A stretch of DNA of 64,000 bases from CAWAND01 sp963783335 (GCA_963783335.1 CAWAND010000010.1:1302001-1366000), one strand, 5' to 3'. Numbered from the stretch's first letter, positions 9,703 through 17,918 are shown. A program made the numbers and translations. Notes: generated by a model not told the origin, from the letters alone.

Positions 9703-9756
9703 CGTCCTCCCTCTCCCAAAGGTATCTGGATCAGCGAAAGCTTGCTCAGGGCTGGC

Positions 9757-11214
9757 TCAATCATCCCCCTCCGGCGTCGGTGAGCTCTCGCCTTCCGAAC
9801 CAGAGTCCTTCTTTTCAATCTTCAGGGCCAAAAGGCTGCCGTCCGAGTATGTGACGGCTTTCACTTGGGCGCGATCGCCGACTTCTGGTGCTCCCTCGAT
9901 ATCGGTCTCTGAATCAATGCCGACGGTGCGACCATCGACTACCCATTGGTCAGAGGCGATGGAATCAACCCTGCCGCTGAATTCGATCTCCTCTCCTCGA
10001 TCATCCCCGGATCCGTCGCCGCCACTCTCTATGAGGCGGATCCGCTGCGCCTGCAATGTGCCGTCGGCAAGGCGCGTCCCTTGCACTTCGACCGTGTCGC
10101 CGATCCCAATCGCCCCGTCTATCTCCGTGCGGCTGGTGACGGCTACGTTTTCTCCGCTGATGGACCAATTCCCTTGGCCCTTCGATTCCACTTTTCCGGA
10201 GAAGGTTATCGTCTCTGAGCCGTCTGCTTCAGGCGCGGGTGTCTCTTGCTCGGACTCACGGGTTTCGGTGGGAGCAATTTGGGGCTGAGGTGTGTCTGAT
10301 GGTGTCGCAACCAGCGGAAGGGCTGTTGCCGCTGGATGGTTTTGGCCTTTTTCCAGCAAGTGGATTGAAGCGACCACAGTCATGCCCGCCTCGTTGTGGA
10401 TCTGAACGGCGACCTGGTCGCCTATCCCTATGCCGTTATCTATCTGGGTGTCGGGCGCCAGGCGGACAGCACGCCCCGAGATTGTCCACACGTTCGCGTT
10501 CATGGCCTCGACCACGCCCACGAATTGCTGGCCCGTGCGCTGCACACTGGCGGCCAGAACCCAGCCTGAGGGGTGGGTGTTGCCAGCCACACTCACAAAG
10601 TCGCCCGGCCTGAGATCAGCCGTGAGCTGCGCCCCAGGGGAGGGTAGGACGAGGACGCCGTCGACGGTGAAGAAGCCTCCGGAGATCGATTCGAGTCGAC
10701 CTTCAAATTGGACTCGCGCCACCCGGCCCAAAACCAGGAGCCGCTTGACCTCTTCGACTCGCCTTTTGTCAAACGATGATGCAAGCGAGAGTTGGGAGGA
10801 TGAACCCAGTGAAAGGCTGAGCCGGACCTGCTCAACCGCCCGCTTGACGGGATACAGGCTTTCTCCGGGAAGCGATTCGGCAGACGCCACCACCAGGCCG
10901 GTGCTGCCGAAGATGAACACCAACACCAGGGCAATGCCAATGGCTGCCAGCCGGGGAATGCTTGTCTGGGGACGCCTCGCAGGGGCGCTCCTGCGAAGCT
11001 CTGACGCTCGGCCGAGCAAGCGGGTGCGGCTGCGCAGAGCTCGTTCTCTGGATACGGGCACATCCCAAGGCTTGTGAGCTTCGATGGCGGCCATAAGCAG
11101 CGGCCGGAGTTCCGCGCTCAGTTCGGGGTATCTTGAAAGGCAGGATTCCAGCGACTCGTCCTGAAGCAGAGCAGCCCAGCACCGATCGAAGGCATCTTCA
11201 ATACGCGTGCTCAT
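9757..11214 (-). CDS. DUF5667/DUF5666 membrane protein, probable anti-sigma partner
   Basis: A 485-residue membrane protein. Residues 1-60 form a helical cytosolic segment of the type seen before DUF5667 (CLSRYPELSAELRPLL). A single transmembrane helix lies at about 87-110. The DUF5667-like part (SLPGESLYPVKRAVEQVRLS, about 114-165) follows outside the membrane, then four beta-rich DUF5666-like repeats of about 58 residues starting near 170, 231, 338 and 413, each of the form F-x-G-x-V ... W-x-V/I-x-G ... I-x-x-G ... GD-x-V-x-V. A Pro/Thr/Glu linker (about 295-335) separates the repeats. The start overlaps the stop of the upstream ECF sigma gene by ATGA, so the two are translated together; by position and topology it is likely the sensor or anti-sigma factor. 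There is no zinc-binding HxxxCxxC motif. Confidence 0.78.
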   Translation of the reverse strand: MSTRIEDAFDRCWAALLQDESLESCLSRYPELSAELRPLLMAAIEAHKPWDVPVSRERALRSRTRLLGRASELRRSAPARRPQTSIPRLAAIGIALVLVFIFGSTGLVVASAESLPGESLYPVKRAVEQVRLSLSLGSSSQLSLASSFDKRRVEEVKRLLVLGRVARVQFEGRLESISGGFFTVDGVLVLPSPGAQLTADLRPGDFVSVAGNTHPSGWVLAASVQRTGQQFVGVVEAMNANVWTISGRAVRLAPDTQIDNGIGIGDQVAVQIHNEAGMTVVASIHLLEKGQNHPAATALPLVATPSDTPQPQIAPTETRESEQETPAPEADGSETITFSGKVESKGQGNWSISGENVAVTSRTEIDGAIGIGDTVEVQGTRLADGTLQAQRIRLIESGGDGSGDDRGEEIEFSGRVDSIASDQWVVDGRTVGIDSETDIEGAPEVGDRAQVKAVTYSDGSLLALKIEKKDSGSEGESSPTPEGDD

Positions 11215-11750
11215 GATTGGTCCACGCCCATTTGACGGCGCAACGCTTGAATGGCGCGAAACTGAAGGGCTTTGACTGCGTTGACACGTCTACCCATGAG
11301 GGTTGCGGTCTCCTGCAGGGTGCAACCTGCGCCAAAACGAAGGGCAACCACGTGCTGCTGATCGGGGGTGAGTTTCGCCAAGGCTGCCTGAAGCCCTGCC
11401 CTATCTTCTTGGTTGTCCAAGATTGAAACCGGACCGGGGCTTTCCTCGGCAACTGATTCGGCCAACTCTGCCACATCGTGCCGGTAGATTTTGCGGAAAT
11501 AGTCATTGACGGCATTTGAGCACGTGCTCAAGAGCCAGCCCCGCAAGTTGGTGTGAGGGGTTTTGCCCCTACCCACCGCCTCCAACAAGCGTACGAAGAC
11601 ATCGGAAACGATATCTTCGGCGACATCTGGGCTGGACACACGAAAACGCGCGTACCTGAAGAGCTCGGTGAAGTAGCGATCGTGGACTTCAGCCACGGCC
11701 CTAGGATCCATCTGGGCCAAGCGCTTCAGGTTGATAGATTCGTCGCTCAT
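11211..11750 (-). CDS. ECF-type RNA polymerase sigma factor
   Basis: A 179-residue sigma factor with only regions 2 and 4. Region 2 is seen in FRYARFRVSSPDVAEDIVSD and VFVRLLEA, with the GWLLSTCSNAVNDYFRK segment that contacts the -10 element. Region 4 is LTPDQQHVVALRFGAGCTLQ followed by ETATLMGRRVNAVKALQFRA, the helix-turn-helix for the -35 element. The frame is open to 11870, but ATG 11750 (MSDESINLKRL) fits the family start and lies downstream of a plausible promoter. It overlaps the DUF5667/DUF5666 gene by 4 bases, the usual arrangement for a sigma factor and its membrane regulator. Confidence 0.92.
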   Translation of the reverse strand: MSDESINLKRLAQMDPRAVAEVHDRYFTELFRYARFRVSSPDVAEDIVSDVFVRLLEAVGRGKTPHTNLRGWLLSTCSNAVNDYFRKIYRHDVAELAESVAEESPGPVSILDNQEDRAGLQAALAKLTPDQQHVVALRFGAGCTLQETATLMGRRVNAVKALQFRAIQALRRQMGVDQS

Positions 11751-11812
11751 GAGCGAGTCCGGCGCGCAACCGATGGCGAGAAAGCAGGGTTTTGAGGCGG
11801 CATATTCGAGCG

Positions 11813-11878
11813 AGTATAGCATGCGGGAATTCATGGGTGAGGTGTGCCATTCCTGGACAGGAAATCGCACACCTCACC
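11813..11878 (-). promoter_or_regulatory. Nested palindrome and -10 box upstream of the ECF sigma operon
   Basis: A perfect 12-bp inverted repeat, GGTGAGGTGTGC (11836-11847) and GCACACCTCACC (11867-11878), encloses a second palindrome TTCCTG-GA-CAGGAA (11850-11863). On the minus strand TATACT (11818-11813) lies 17 bases beyond the end of the repeat arm, so that arm would cover the -35 position of a promoter reading into the sigma gene. It could be an operator or a structured RNA element; there is no T-tract, so a simple terminator is less likely. Confidence 0.5.
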
Positions 11879-11909
11879 TCTACGGTCGAAACCGGACCCA
11901 TCGACTAGG

Positions 11910-11926
11910 GGTGCCAATCGGGCACC
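11910..11926 (-). terminator. Short hairpin after the DUF5666 lipoprotein gene
   Basis: GGTGCC (11910-11915) and GGCACC (11921-11926) form a 6-bp stem with a 5-base loop, 10 bases past the stop of the lipoprotein gene. No T-tract follows, so a terminator role is weakly supported. Confidence 0.3.
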
Positions 11927-11935
11927 TGGCCAGGC

Positions 11936-12958
11936 CTAGTCGTCGGAAGCAGAGCCACTGCCGTCATGGCCCTCGTCCGAACTTGACTTCGAATCGTCGC
12001 CACTCCCTTCATGATGGTCCTCGGATCGGGTGCCGTCCTCAGCTTCATAGGCTCCATCCGACGACGTGCTGGTTGAGATAGCTGTGCCGGACTTGACTTC
12101 GACGCTCTTGGCGCTCAAGGAGCCGTCGGCGTTCAGGGCCGCCTCGACCTGAACCTGGACTCCCACGTCCAAGGCACCTTCGATCTTCGTGGAGGGGAGC
12201 AAGTCGATGCTCTGCCCGTTGACAGTTATAGAGGTGCTGGAGTAGGCATCAACCGTCCCACTGACCTGCATCTCGATGCCGTCCTGTTCGCTGTCGCCAT
12301 TCTGATCGCCGCTCTGCTTGGGCAACTCCCCGGTCGAAGAGAGCTTGATCTCTTGGGCAGCAATGGTGCCGTCAATGGTGACTTTGGCTTGGACCTCTAC
12401 TGTGTCTCCCAGAATGATGGCATCCTTGACCTCGGTCTGGTCGGTGATGGTGACGGTCTTGTCGCCAATCGTCCATGTCCCCGCCGCCATGGCAGTGACC
12501 ACACCAACAAACTCGTAATCTCCTGCCTCGGGCGTCTCATCAGGGGACGGGGTGGATGACATCTCTTGCGTGGGTTCTGGTGTCTTGTCCGTGGCGGTGT
12601 CGGTCGGCGACTCATCAGTTTGGGGCTCGGTCGAGGTCTCGATTTCCGTGGCCAGCAGTGTGCCAGCTGCCGAATCCAATGTCAGGTGAACCTTCACCAT
12701 GTCGCCGACGGCGATATCACCCTTAATCTGGGTGGCACCATTGACGTTGAATGAGACCCCCTCCACCGTCCAGCTGTCGCTGCTCATCGCCTGGACGTGA
12801 CCGCTGAACGACATTTCCGAGCCGGAGTCGCTGATCTTGACATTATCTGGGAGCGCGGCCATAAGATCTGCAGGGAGCGCACCGCCGCACGCGCTCAGCA
12901 GGCTGGCGAGCAGGATGCCCACCCCCAGAATCACAAGCGATCGACCTAATTTGCTCAT
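11936..12958 (-). CDS. DUF5666-repeat lipoprotein
   Basis: A 340-residue predicted lipoprotein. The N-terminus is a signal sequence with lipobox LLSAC, so Cys-24 would be lipidated. Three DUF5666-like repeats follow, beginning near residues 49 (FSGHVQAMSSDSWTVEG), 148 (FVGVVTAMAAGTWTIGD) and 231 (VSGTVDAYSSTSITVNG), separated by Thr/Pro/Glu-rich linkers. The C-terminal 45 residues are Ser/Asp/His-rich and acidic. The frame allows a start at 12970, but that ATG lies inside the GGAAGG ribosome-binding site of ATG 12958, which is preferred. Encoded just upstream of the ECF sigma gene on the same strand and sharing its repeat type with the sigma partner protein, it is plausibly part of the same envelope system. 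Molecular function unknown. Confidence 0.8.
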   Translation of the reverse strand: MSKLGRSLVILGVGILLASLLSACGGALPADLMAALPDNVKISDSGSEMSFSGHVQAMSSDSWTVEGVSFNVNGATQIKGDIAVGDMVKVHLTLDSAAGTLLATEIETSTEPQTDESPTDTATDKTPEPTQEMSSTPSPDETPEAGDYEFVGVVTAMAAGTWTIGDKTVTITDQTEVKDAIILGDTVEVQAKVTIDGTIAAQEIKLSSTGELPKQSGDQNGDSEQDGIEMQVSGTVDAYSSTSITVNGQSIDLLPSTKIEGALDVGVQVQVEAALNADGSLSAKSVEVKSGTAISTSTSSDGAYEAEDGTRSEDHHEGSGDDSKSSSDEGHDGSGSASDD

Positions 12959-13008
12959 CGCAAAAACCATCCTTCCAGCTACTTGGTACGGCTAAATCAT
13001 CGCAACTT

Positions 13009-13037
13009 CATATAGGTTGTCGTCAATGGGCAAGCAA
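13009..13037 (-). promoter_or_regulatory. Possible promoter for the DUF5666 lipoprotein gene
   Basis: On the minus strand TTGCTT (13037-13032), 17 bases and TATATG (13014-13009) lie about 50 bases ahead of the start codon. An overlapping TTGACG (13026-13021) could serve a second start site. Neither is close to consensus in both boxes. Confidence 0.3.
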
Positions 13038-13111
13038 AGGTTACGGCCGATCGCGGAATCGGTCCTTATGGGCTATTCGAGATGGGTAGGGGAAACAGAA
13101 TGCGCGGCTGC

Positions 13112-14032
13112 TCAGTCTGGCCGGCGCACCTGGAACTGGTCGAAGTCGCGGGCCACGCTGGTGTTGGGGAAGACCTGGGAGGCTTCGGCCAACACGTCTT
13201 TTTCGCGGTAGCGCCGTGAAATGTGCGTTAGATAGAGCTTCCCGACGCCGGCGTCCCTTGCCAGCCCAGCGGCGTCTTTGGCCGTCAAGTGGCCGAATTG
13301 CCTGGCAAGCTGGGTCTCGTACTCCAGATAAGTAGATTCGATGACCAGTGCATCTGCATCTCGGCAGACCTCGAGAAGATTGTCGGTCCGAGCACAATCG
13401 CCAACATGGATCATTTTGGCGCCGCGTCGTTCGGGGCCAAGCACAGCCTCGGGAGGGATGACTCGCCCATCGGGCAGTCTGGCCTCCCGCCCTTCAACCA
13501 GATCCTTGCGGATCGGGCCCGCAGGGACGCCCAATTCCTCTGCTTTCTCTGCCAGGAACGGACGACGGGACTCCTCGATGAAGGCGTAACCGTAGCAGTC
13601 TGGCCCGCGATGTGTCACCGGAAACGCTTCCACGCGGACGCCATCTGCCTGATAGAGAAGTCCCGGCTCGACAGGCACCAGGCGGATGTCGAGGGGAGGG
13701 CGGGCGCCGCGCAGCACCACCCCGAACACGAGGTCGTGGATGCGTTCGAGTGCCCAGCTTCCGGCGAAGATTTCCAGAGTTTCAATGGCCTCCCAGCGGG
13801 CGAAGGTTGAGAGCAGACCGGCCAATCCGAGGATGTGATCCAAATGGCCGTGAGTGATCAGCACCCGGTTCAGCCTACGGAAGCCGATGCCGGAGCGAAG
13901 AATCTGCCGTTGGGTGCCTTCACCACAGTCGATCAGAAAGCGTTGATCTCGGAAGCTGACCACGTGCGAAGAAAGCCCGCGGTGAACGGACGGGGCAGAA
14001 GCCGATGTTCCAAGAAATATGAATTCAAACAC
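13112..14032 (-). CDS. rnz: Ribonuclease Z
   Basis: Endonuclease that matures tRNA 3' ends, cytosolic, zinc-dependent, of the metallo-beta-lactamase fold. The 306-residue protein begins MFEFIFLGTSASAPS, typical for the family. The zinc motif HGHLDH is at residues 61-66 (His-61, His-63, Asp-65, His-66). Further ligands are seen in VTHRGPDCYG, the IHVGDCART strand and the C-terminal LYLTHISRRY. The FGHLTAKDAA segment matches the conserved RNase Z motif. Length is normal. It lies in a minus-strand run with small membrane proteins upstream. Confidence 0.94.
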   Translation of the reverse strand: MFEFIFLGTSASAPSVHRGLSSHVVSFRDQRFLIDCGEGTQRQILRSGIGFRRLNRVLITHGHLDHILGLAGLLSTFARWEAIETLEIFAGSWALERIHDLVFGVVLRGARPPLDIRLVPVEPGLLYQADGVRVEAFPVTHRGPDCYGYAFIEESRRPFLAEKAEELGVPAGPIRKDLVEGREARLPDGRVIPPEAVLGPERRGAKMIHVGDCARTDNLLEVCRDADALVIESTYLEYETQLARQFGHLTAKDAAGLARDAGVGKLYLTHISRRYREKDVLAEASQVFPNTSVARDFDQFQVRRPD

Positions 14033-14119
14033 GGGGCGTCGATCCGTCGTGGGACAAGGTCTGGGCCCGTACCCATGACGGACCCTCAGGGGCCATTGTA
14101 CCTTAAGGGTCGATCGAGA

Positions 14120-14578
14120 TCAGAGGAGCTTGGGCTCGATGAATAATGCGGCGGCGCCGGCGGCGATGGAAGACAGCCCCACCAACACTGGAAAGAGTGT
14201 GCCGCTGGACAGCCCGAGACTGAAGCCCCACAGAGCCGAAAGCGCCATGGCTGCGGCGAAGTAGCGCCGTCCGAAGGTTGGACGCCATACCTGTGGGGGA
14301 GTCCAAACGGGCTGGATCAGAGCAAGCAGGATCACCGCGGCTGAAATCATCAGTAGAGTGAGTCGCAAGATCGGCGGCCAGCCGGACCGGAAGAGGACAA
14401 ACACCGTGGCCGGCAGGAAGAGCAGGACTATGTAGCCCGCGCCGAGCAGCAAGGTTTGCCGGGAGCGGCGATGGCCCATCGTTCGAAGCAGCAAACCGAG
14501 CACGCCGCTGAAACCAAGGTACAGCGAAGCCGCACCCAAAACGTAAGCGGTAGGGGATAGGGACGACAGATTTGCCAT
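14120..14578 (-). CDS. Small integral membrane protein, unknown function
   Basis: A 152-residue hydrophobic protein with about five predicted transmembrane segments (around residues 10-30, 45-62, 72-90, 107-122 and 127-147) and short basic loops (RTMGHRRSRQT). No family recognised. The ATG at 14578 is the first good start. The gene lies 47 bases after the CopD-like gene and 87 bases before RNase Z on the same strand, so it is probably in one transcription unit with them. Confidence 0.6.
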   Translation of the reverse strand: MANLSSLSPTAYVLGAASLYLGFSGVLGLLLRTMGHRRSRQTLLLGAGYIVLLFLPATVFVLFRSGWPPILRLTLLMISAAVILLALIQPVWTPPQVWRPTFGRRYFAAAMALSALWGFSLGLSSGTLFPVLVGLSSIAAGAAALFIEPKLL

Positions 14579-14625
14579 AGTGGTCGAAAGGGTGCAAGTC
14601 GCGTGCCGATGTGCTGCGGAGAAGG

Positions 14626-15135
14626 TCAGGCGGTGCGCGCGATCGCCGTCAAGGCGAGCACGATCAGGCTGAGGGCCAGGTTAACCCGAGTGAGGCGAGC
14701 CTGGCTTTGAACGGTCCCTTCACGGGGCAAGACTGCGTCAGGACGCTTTGCGCGCAGAAGAAGCGTACGCTCGAGTTTCGGCTGCAGGAACCAGGTCTGA
14801 TAGGCTGCCGCCGCCACCATCAGGGCTATCGAAATGTGTTTGAGCAGGATGGCTTGCGCCCAGCGGCTGCCGATGACCAGAAAGCCCTGATACTGGGGGC
14901 TGGCTTCCATCTGAATCAACCCAGTGACGACCAAGGCGCCCAGGCTGAGCCAGGCGATCGGCTCGAACCGTCGCCGCATTCCCCGCAAGATGTCTTCCCA
15001 TAGCTGCGGTTGACGGCTGTCGGACAGAATGGGATTGAGGACAAAAGCTTGAAAGAAGAGGCCACCGATCCAGGCTACGGTGGCGGCCATATGCACCCAG
15101 AAGGCGACCGTCAACACCCACGTTGGCGTGGTCAT
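14626..15135 (-). CDS. CopD-like membrane protein
   Basis: A 169-residue protein with about four transmembrane helices. The N-terminal helix contains FWVHMAATVAWIGGLFFQAF, the His/Trp/Gly pattern typical of the copper-resistance D domain family, and a second conserved stretch (FEPIAWLSLGALVVTGLIQ) follows. Members of this family are proposed to act in copper handling or as haem-binding redox membrane proteins, but the role here is unproven. It starts 24 bases after the TPR protein gene ends, so the two are probably co-transcribed. Confidence 0.6.
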   Translation of the reverse strand: MTTPTWVLTVAFWVHMAATVAWIGGLFFQAFVLNPILSDSRQPQLWEDILRGMRRRFEPIAWLSLGALVVTGLIQMEASPQYQGFLVIGSRWAQAILLKHISIALMVAAAAYQTWFLQPKLERTLLLRAKRPDAVLPREGTVQSQARLTRVNLALSLIVLALTAIARTA

Positions 15136-15159
15136 GGCTGACCGCCCCTGACAGATGGA

Positions 15160-16137
15160 CTAGCCACCGCCATCGGTTGTGGGTGTGGCGCTGGGCTCTG
15201 GTGTATCCGTCGGTGAGCCGCCGCCATCACCGGGGGTTGGCGTATCTGTGGGCGGCTTGGGCTTGGGGCGCTCTGCCGTGGCCGTCTTGCAGGCCCGGTG
15301 TGCCTTGGTGGCGGTGGGATAGAGGGTAGCGTTGTCCCACGCAGCCAGGGATTCGCTGTACATGTTTTCGGCCGCACAAGGGTCGTCGGCGTTGATCAGT
15401 TGATCGCCATAGTTTTGGGCTGAAATAGCGTACTTGATATAGGCATCGTTCTTGAGGTAGGGAGCCACCAGATAGACTTGGGCGAACGCGGCGGCCGCCT
15501 TGGCCCAATTCAGCCCCATATAGCTGTTGGCCTGCAGGTAGAGCTGGGCCCAACTTCGCCAGTTGTCAGCGTCGCGGTCCAGCGGACCGAATTGTTCGGC
15601 GCGCGACAGATCAAAGATGCCCTGCTCAAGCTGACCTTGGTTGGATATTAAATCAATGCCTCGGTTTCTCAACGCCAGGTACATCAAATCATCACGTTCG
15701 ACGGCTTTGTAGCCGGCATCCTTGGATTTCATCAGAACGAGGGTGTCGATAGCTGTCGACCAACCGCCATTCTGGATGGAAGCCTTGGCTTGTTCGAACA
15801 GATCCTGAACAGGAGCCAAGTTGGGAGTCGGCGTCACCTGCGGCGTGGGCTGCGACGTCGGCTGATTGAGGGCAAGCAGCGCCTGGGCCAGGCGATCGGG
15901 CGCGCCGGGATAGCTGGGATCAATCTGGATAACGTATTCGAGCCGTTGTCTGGCAATCTCGTAGCGACCAGCATCCAAGTCTTGGACGCTCAGGTCGAAT
16001 TGCTCTTTGGCCACCTGGGTGATGGCGTCTTTTCGGGCGACCTCGCGTTGACGGATCCCAGCAAAGTAGCCGATCGTCCCTGTCGCTACAACGATCACCA
16101 AGAAGCCGAGGGCATACCATCGGACCATCCGCCACAA
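15160..16137 (-). CDS. Membrane-anchored TPR protein, N-terminus uncertain
   Basis: Protein of about 325 residues with one N-terminal transmembrane helix (WYALGFLVIVVATGTIGYFA) followed by an extracytoplasmic region with TPR-like helices (FDLSVQDLDAGRYEIARQRL, YVIQIDPSYPGAPDRLAQAL), a Thr/Pro linker and a C-terminal Pro/Thr/Gly-rich tail. In this frame the first usable start is TTG 16137 or ATG 16128, leaving no cytosolic N-terminus. An open frame beginning at ATG 16252, one register off, encodes a plausible hydrophilic N-terminus ending EETEFERRQ, and a -10 box sits just before it. A single-base frameshift between about 16145 and 16175 would join them into a protein of about 360 residues. 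Binding partners unknown. Confidence 0.65.
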   Translation of the reverse strand: MWRMVRWYALGFLVIVVATGTIGYFAGIRQREVARKDAITQVAKEQFDLSVQDLDAGRYEIARQRLEYVIQIDPSYPGAPDRLAQALLALNQPTSQPTPQVTPTPNLAPVQDLFEQAKASIQNGGWSTAIDTLVLMKSKDAGYKAVERDDLMYLALRNRGIDLISNQGQLEQGIFDLSRAEQFGPLDRDADNWRSWAQLYLQANSYMGLNWAKAAAAFAQVYLVAPYLKNDAYIKYAISAQNYGDQLINADDPCAAENMYSESLAAWDNATLYPTATKAHRACKTATAERPKPKPPTDTPTPGDGGGSPTDTPEPSATPTTDGGG

Positions 16138-16259
16138 GCCGGAGCGACCACTGGCGTCGTTCGAACTCGGTTTCTTCGGGTACGGGAAGCGGGGTGCCGG
16201 TGGAGGAGGGCTCCGTTTCCCCTGTGGATTTGGAGGTAGATTCGGGAGACATGTGGCAG

Positions 16260-16265
16260 ATTATA
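16260..16265 (-). promoter_or_regulatory. Perfect -10 box 7 bases before ATG 16252
   Basis: On the minus strand TATAAT (16265-16260) is followed by 7 bases and ATG (16252-16250). Transcription would begin at or next to the start codon, giving a leaderless message for the 16252 frame. No good -35 box is visible. Confidence 0.5.
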
Positions 16266-16284
16266 CCTTATGGATTTGACCGGC

Positions 16285-16314
16285 TTGACGCTCGCTTTAA
16301 GGGGGTGGTAAGAT
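16285..16314 (+). promoter_or_regulatory. Possible promoter for the tandem TPR genes
   Basis: TTGACG (16285-16290), an 18-base spacer and TAAGAT (16309-16314) preceded by TGG form an extended -10 promoter about 75 bases ahead of ATG 16389. Confidence 0.4.
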
Positions 16315-16388
16315 GCCATTCCCGCCGAAACTCTGGTCAAGCATGCACAGCATGCAACAATCTCTTGACCATCCAATGAGCAGGTGCA

Positions 16389-17918
16389 ATGTATCTTAGC
16401 GGTAGCAAGTGGAGTATGCGTAAGAAGCGGCGACGGCCGCCAAATCCATGGCGTATCCTCGCCCTGGTCGTCCTGATTGGGGGGGCAGTCTACTTTGAAC
16501 GAGCAATTGTGCCCAGCGTGCCCCCATTGTTTGTGCCCACGGCCACACCCACCAGAAGTTCGGCTGCCGTGCTCCTCGAGGCGCAGAGTCTGTTCCAAGC
16601 CGGGAAGCTCGCGCAAGCTGAGACAGCGTACGAAGAAGCCATCAGTGTTGATCCCAAGCAGGTGAACAACTACATTGATCTCTCGCGGATCCAGGCGCTT
16701 TCCGGTGAGCTGGACAAGGCAGAAACCAGTGCCCGTGATGCCCTGCTTATCGATTCGAACTCGGCGGCTGCGCAGGCAATGCTGGCCTGGGTGTTGGATC
16801 TAAGGGCCAATCAGGCCGGAACTGCGCAGGATCGGCTTCAGCTTCTCGATCAAGCGCAACAGGCAGTTGATCGTGCGATGAAGCAGAATCCAGGCTCGGC
16901 ACTCGTGCACGCGATCAACGCTCAGGTTCTGATCGATCAATACCTCTTCGCCAATCAGCAGGATGCCTATCAGCAAGCCAGCGACGAAGCCAGGAAGGCG
17001 GTATCCATAGACCCAACCTCCTTGGATGCCCAGTACGCCCTGGGGGTTGTTATGGAGTCCACCGGCAACTATGCTGATGCCTTGGATGCCTATCAAACAG
17101 CTTTGCGGGCCAACGGCAATCTCTCCCTGCTCCACCTCAAGGTGGGAGATATGTATCTGGCGGAGGCGGCCCAGGGCATTGGTGATGCTTCGCCGCAGGA
17201 CCTGACCGACGCCGCGATCAGCAGTTATGTCCACGCTTCTTCCCTTGCGCCCAACGACACCATCCCACTTCGCCGAATCGTTCAGGCTTATTCAAGAACT
17301 GGTCAGTATGCCCGGGCGAGTCAGTACGCGGCGGATGCTGTTCGCCTGGCTCCCGATGATCCCTATTTGCACGGATTGCTGGGACAGATGCTGAGGAAGA
17401 ACAACGAACTGCAACAGGCCGTTGTCGAATTGGGCTGGGCAGTGCGCGGGGGGCGGATTCCAGGTGAGTGGACGGTCGACGGCAAATCCGTCCAGATCAC
17501 TGACAGCAGCCGCCTGGAAGGGCAGTTTAAGGTCGGGGACCAGGTGCAAATCCAAACCACGACCGATGTCAACGGGGCACTGGTGGCCCAGTCCGTTGTG
17601 GCCGTCAATCCAGGCACGCCGGTGGTCGATTCTACTGGATCTGCGATCACCGGGGAGATCCAGGCCATTCAGGACCCCGTGGCTATCGAGGGATTGCGTT
17701 TGGATCCTGGCGACTCGCGCTCCGTTGAGCTTTATTACACGTATGCACTGGCCCTCGCCGAAAACGGCCAATGTGATCTCGCCGTCCAGGTTTCGCAGGC
17801 GATTCTGTTGGGCATCCAGAATGATGACACGGCCCGCTTTAATGCCGAGGAGGCATTGCGGACATGCGGTGCCGAAGTCACCCCCACTCCGACACCGGCG
17901 GCGACTGCCGCGCCCTAG
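16389..17918 (+). CDS. Membrane-anchored TPR protein with a DUF5666-like insert
   Basis: A 509-residue protein: short basic cytosolic N-terminus (RKKRRRPPNPW), one transmembrane helix (about 22-40), a Thr/Pro spacer (VPTATPTRS), then TPR repeats over about residues 60-350 (LFQAGKLAQAETAYEEAISV, GNYADALDAYQTAL and others). Residues about 354-410 break the helical pattern and match a DUF5666 module (EWTVDGKSVQITDSSRLEG, KVGDQVQIQTT), after which a TPR-like C-terminus resumes (LYYTYALALAENGQCDLAVQ). The next gene is a paralogue with the same N-terminal layout but no such insert. The first ATG (16389) is kept because MYLSG aligns with MNLRG of the paralogue; ATG 16416 is possible. Likely an envelope scaffold; function unknown. 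Confidence 0.75.
   Translation: MYLSGSKWSMRKKRRRPPNPWRILALVVLIGGAVYFERAIVPSVPPLFVPTATPTRSSAAVLLEAQSLFQAGKLAQAETAYEEAISVDPKQVNNYIDLSRIQALSGELDKAETSARDALLIDSNSAAAQAMLAWVLDLRANQAGTAQDRLQLLDQAQQAVDRAMKQNPGSALVHAINAQVLIDQYLFANQQDAYQQASDEARKAVSIDPTSLDAQYALGVVMESTGNYADALDAYQTALRANGNLSLLHLKVGDMYLAEAAQGIGDASPQDLTDAAISSYVHASSLAPNDTIPLRRIVQAYSRTGQYARASQYAADAVRLAPDDPYLHGLLGQMLRKNNELQQAVVELGWAVRGGRIPGEWTVDGKSVQITDSSRLEGQFKVGDQVQIQTTTDVNGALVAQSVVAVNPGTPVVDSTGSAITGEIQAIQDPVAIEGLRLDPGDSRSVELYYTYALALAENGQCDLAVQVSQAILLGIQNDDTARFNAEEALRTCGAEVTPTPTPAATAAP

Noticed and set aside
16323..16357. GCATGC repeat (GCATGCACAGCATGC) upstream of the first TPR gene as an operator or CRISPR-like repeat
   Set aside because: Only two 6-base units; too short to support a function. 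No CRISPR array with regular spacers was seen anywhere in the window.
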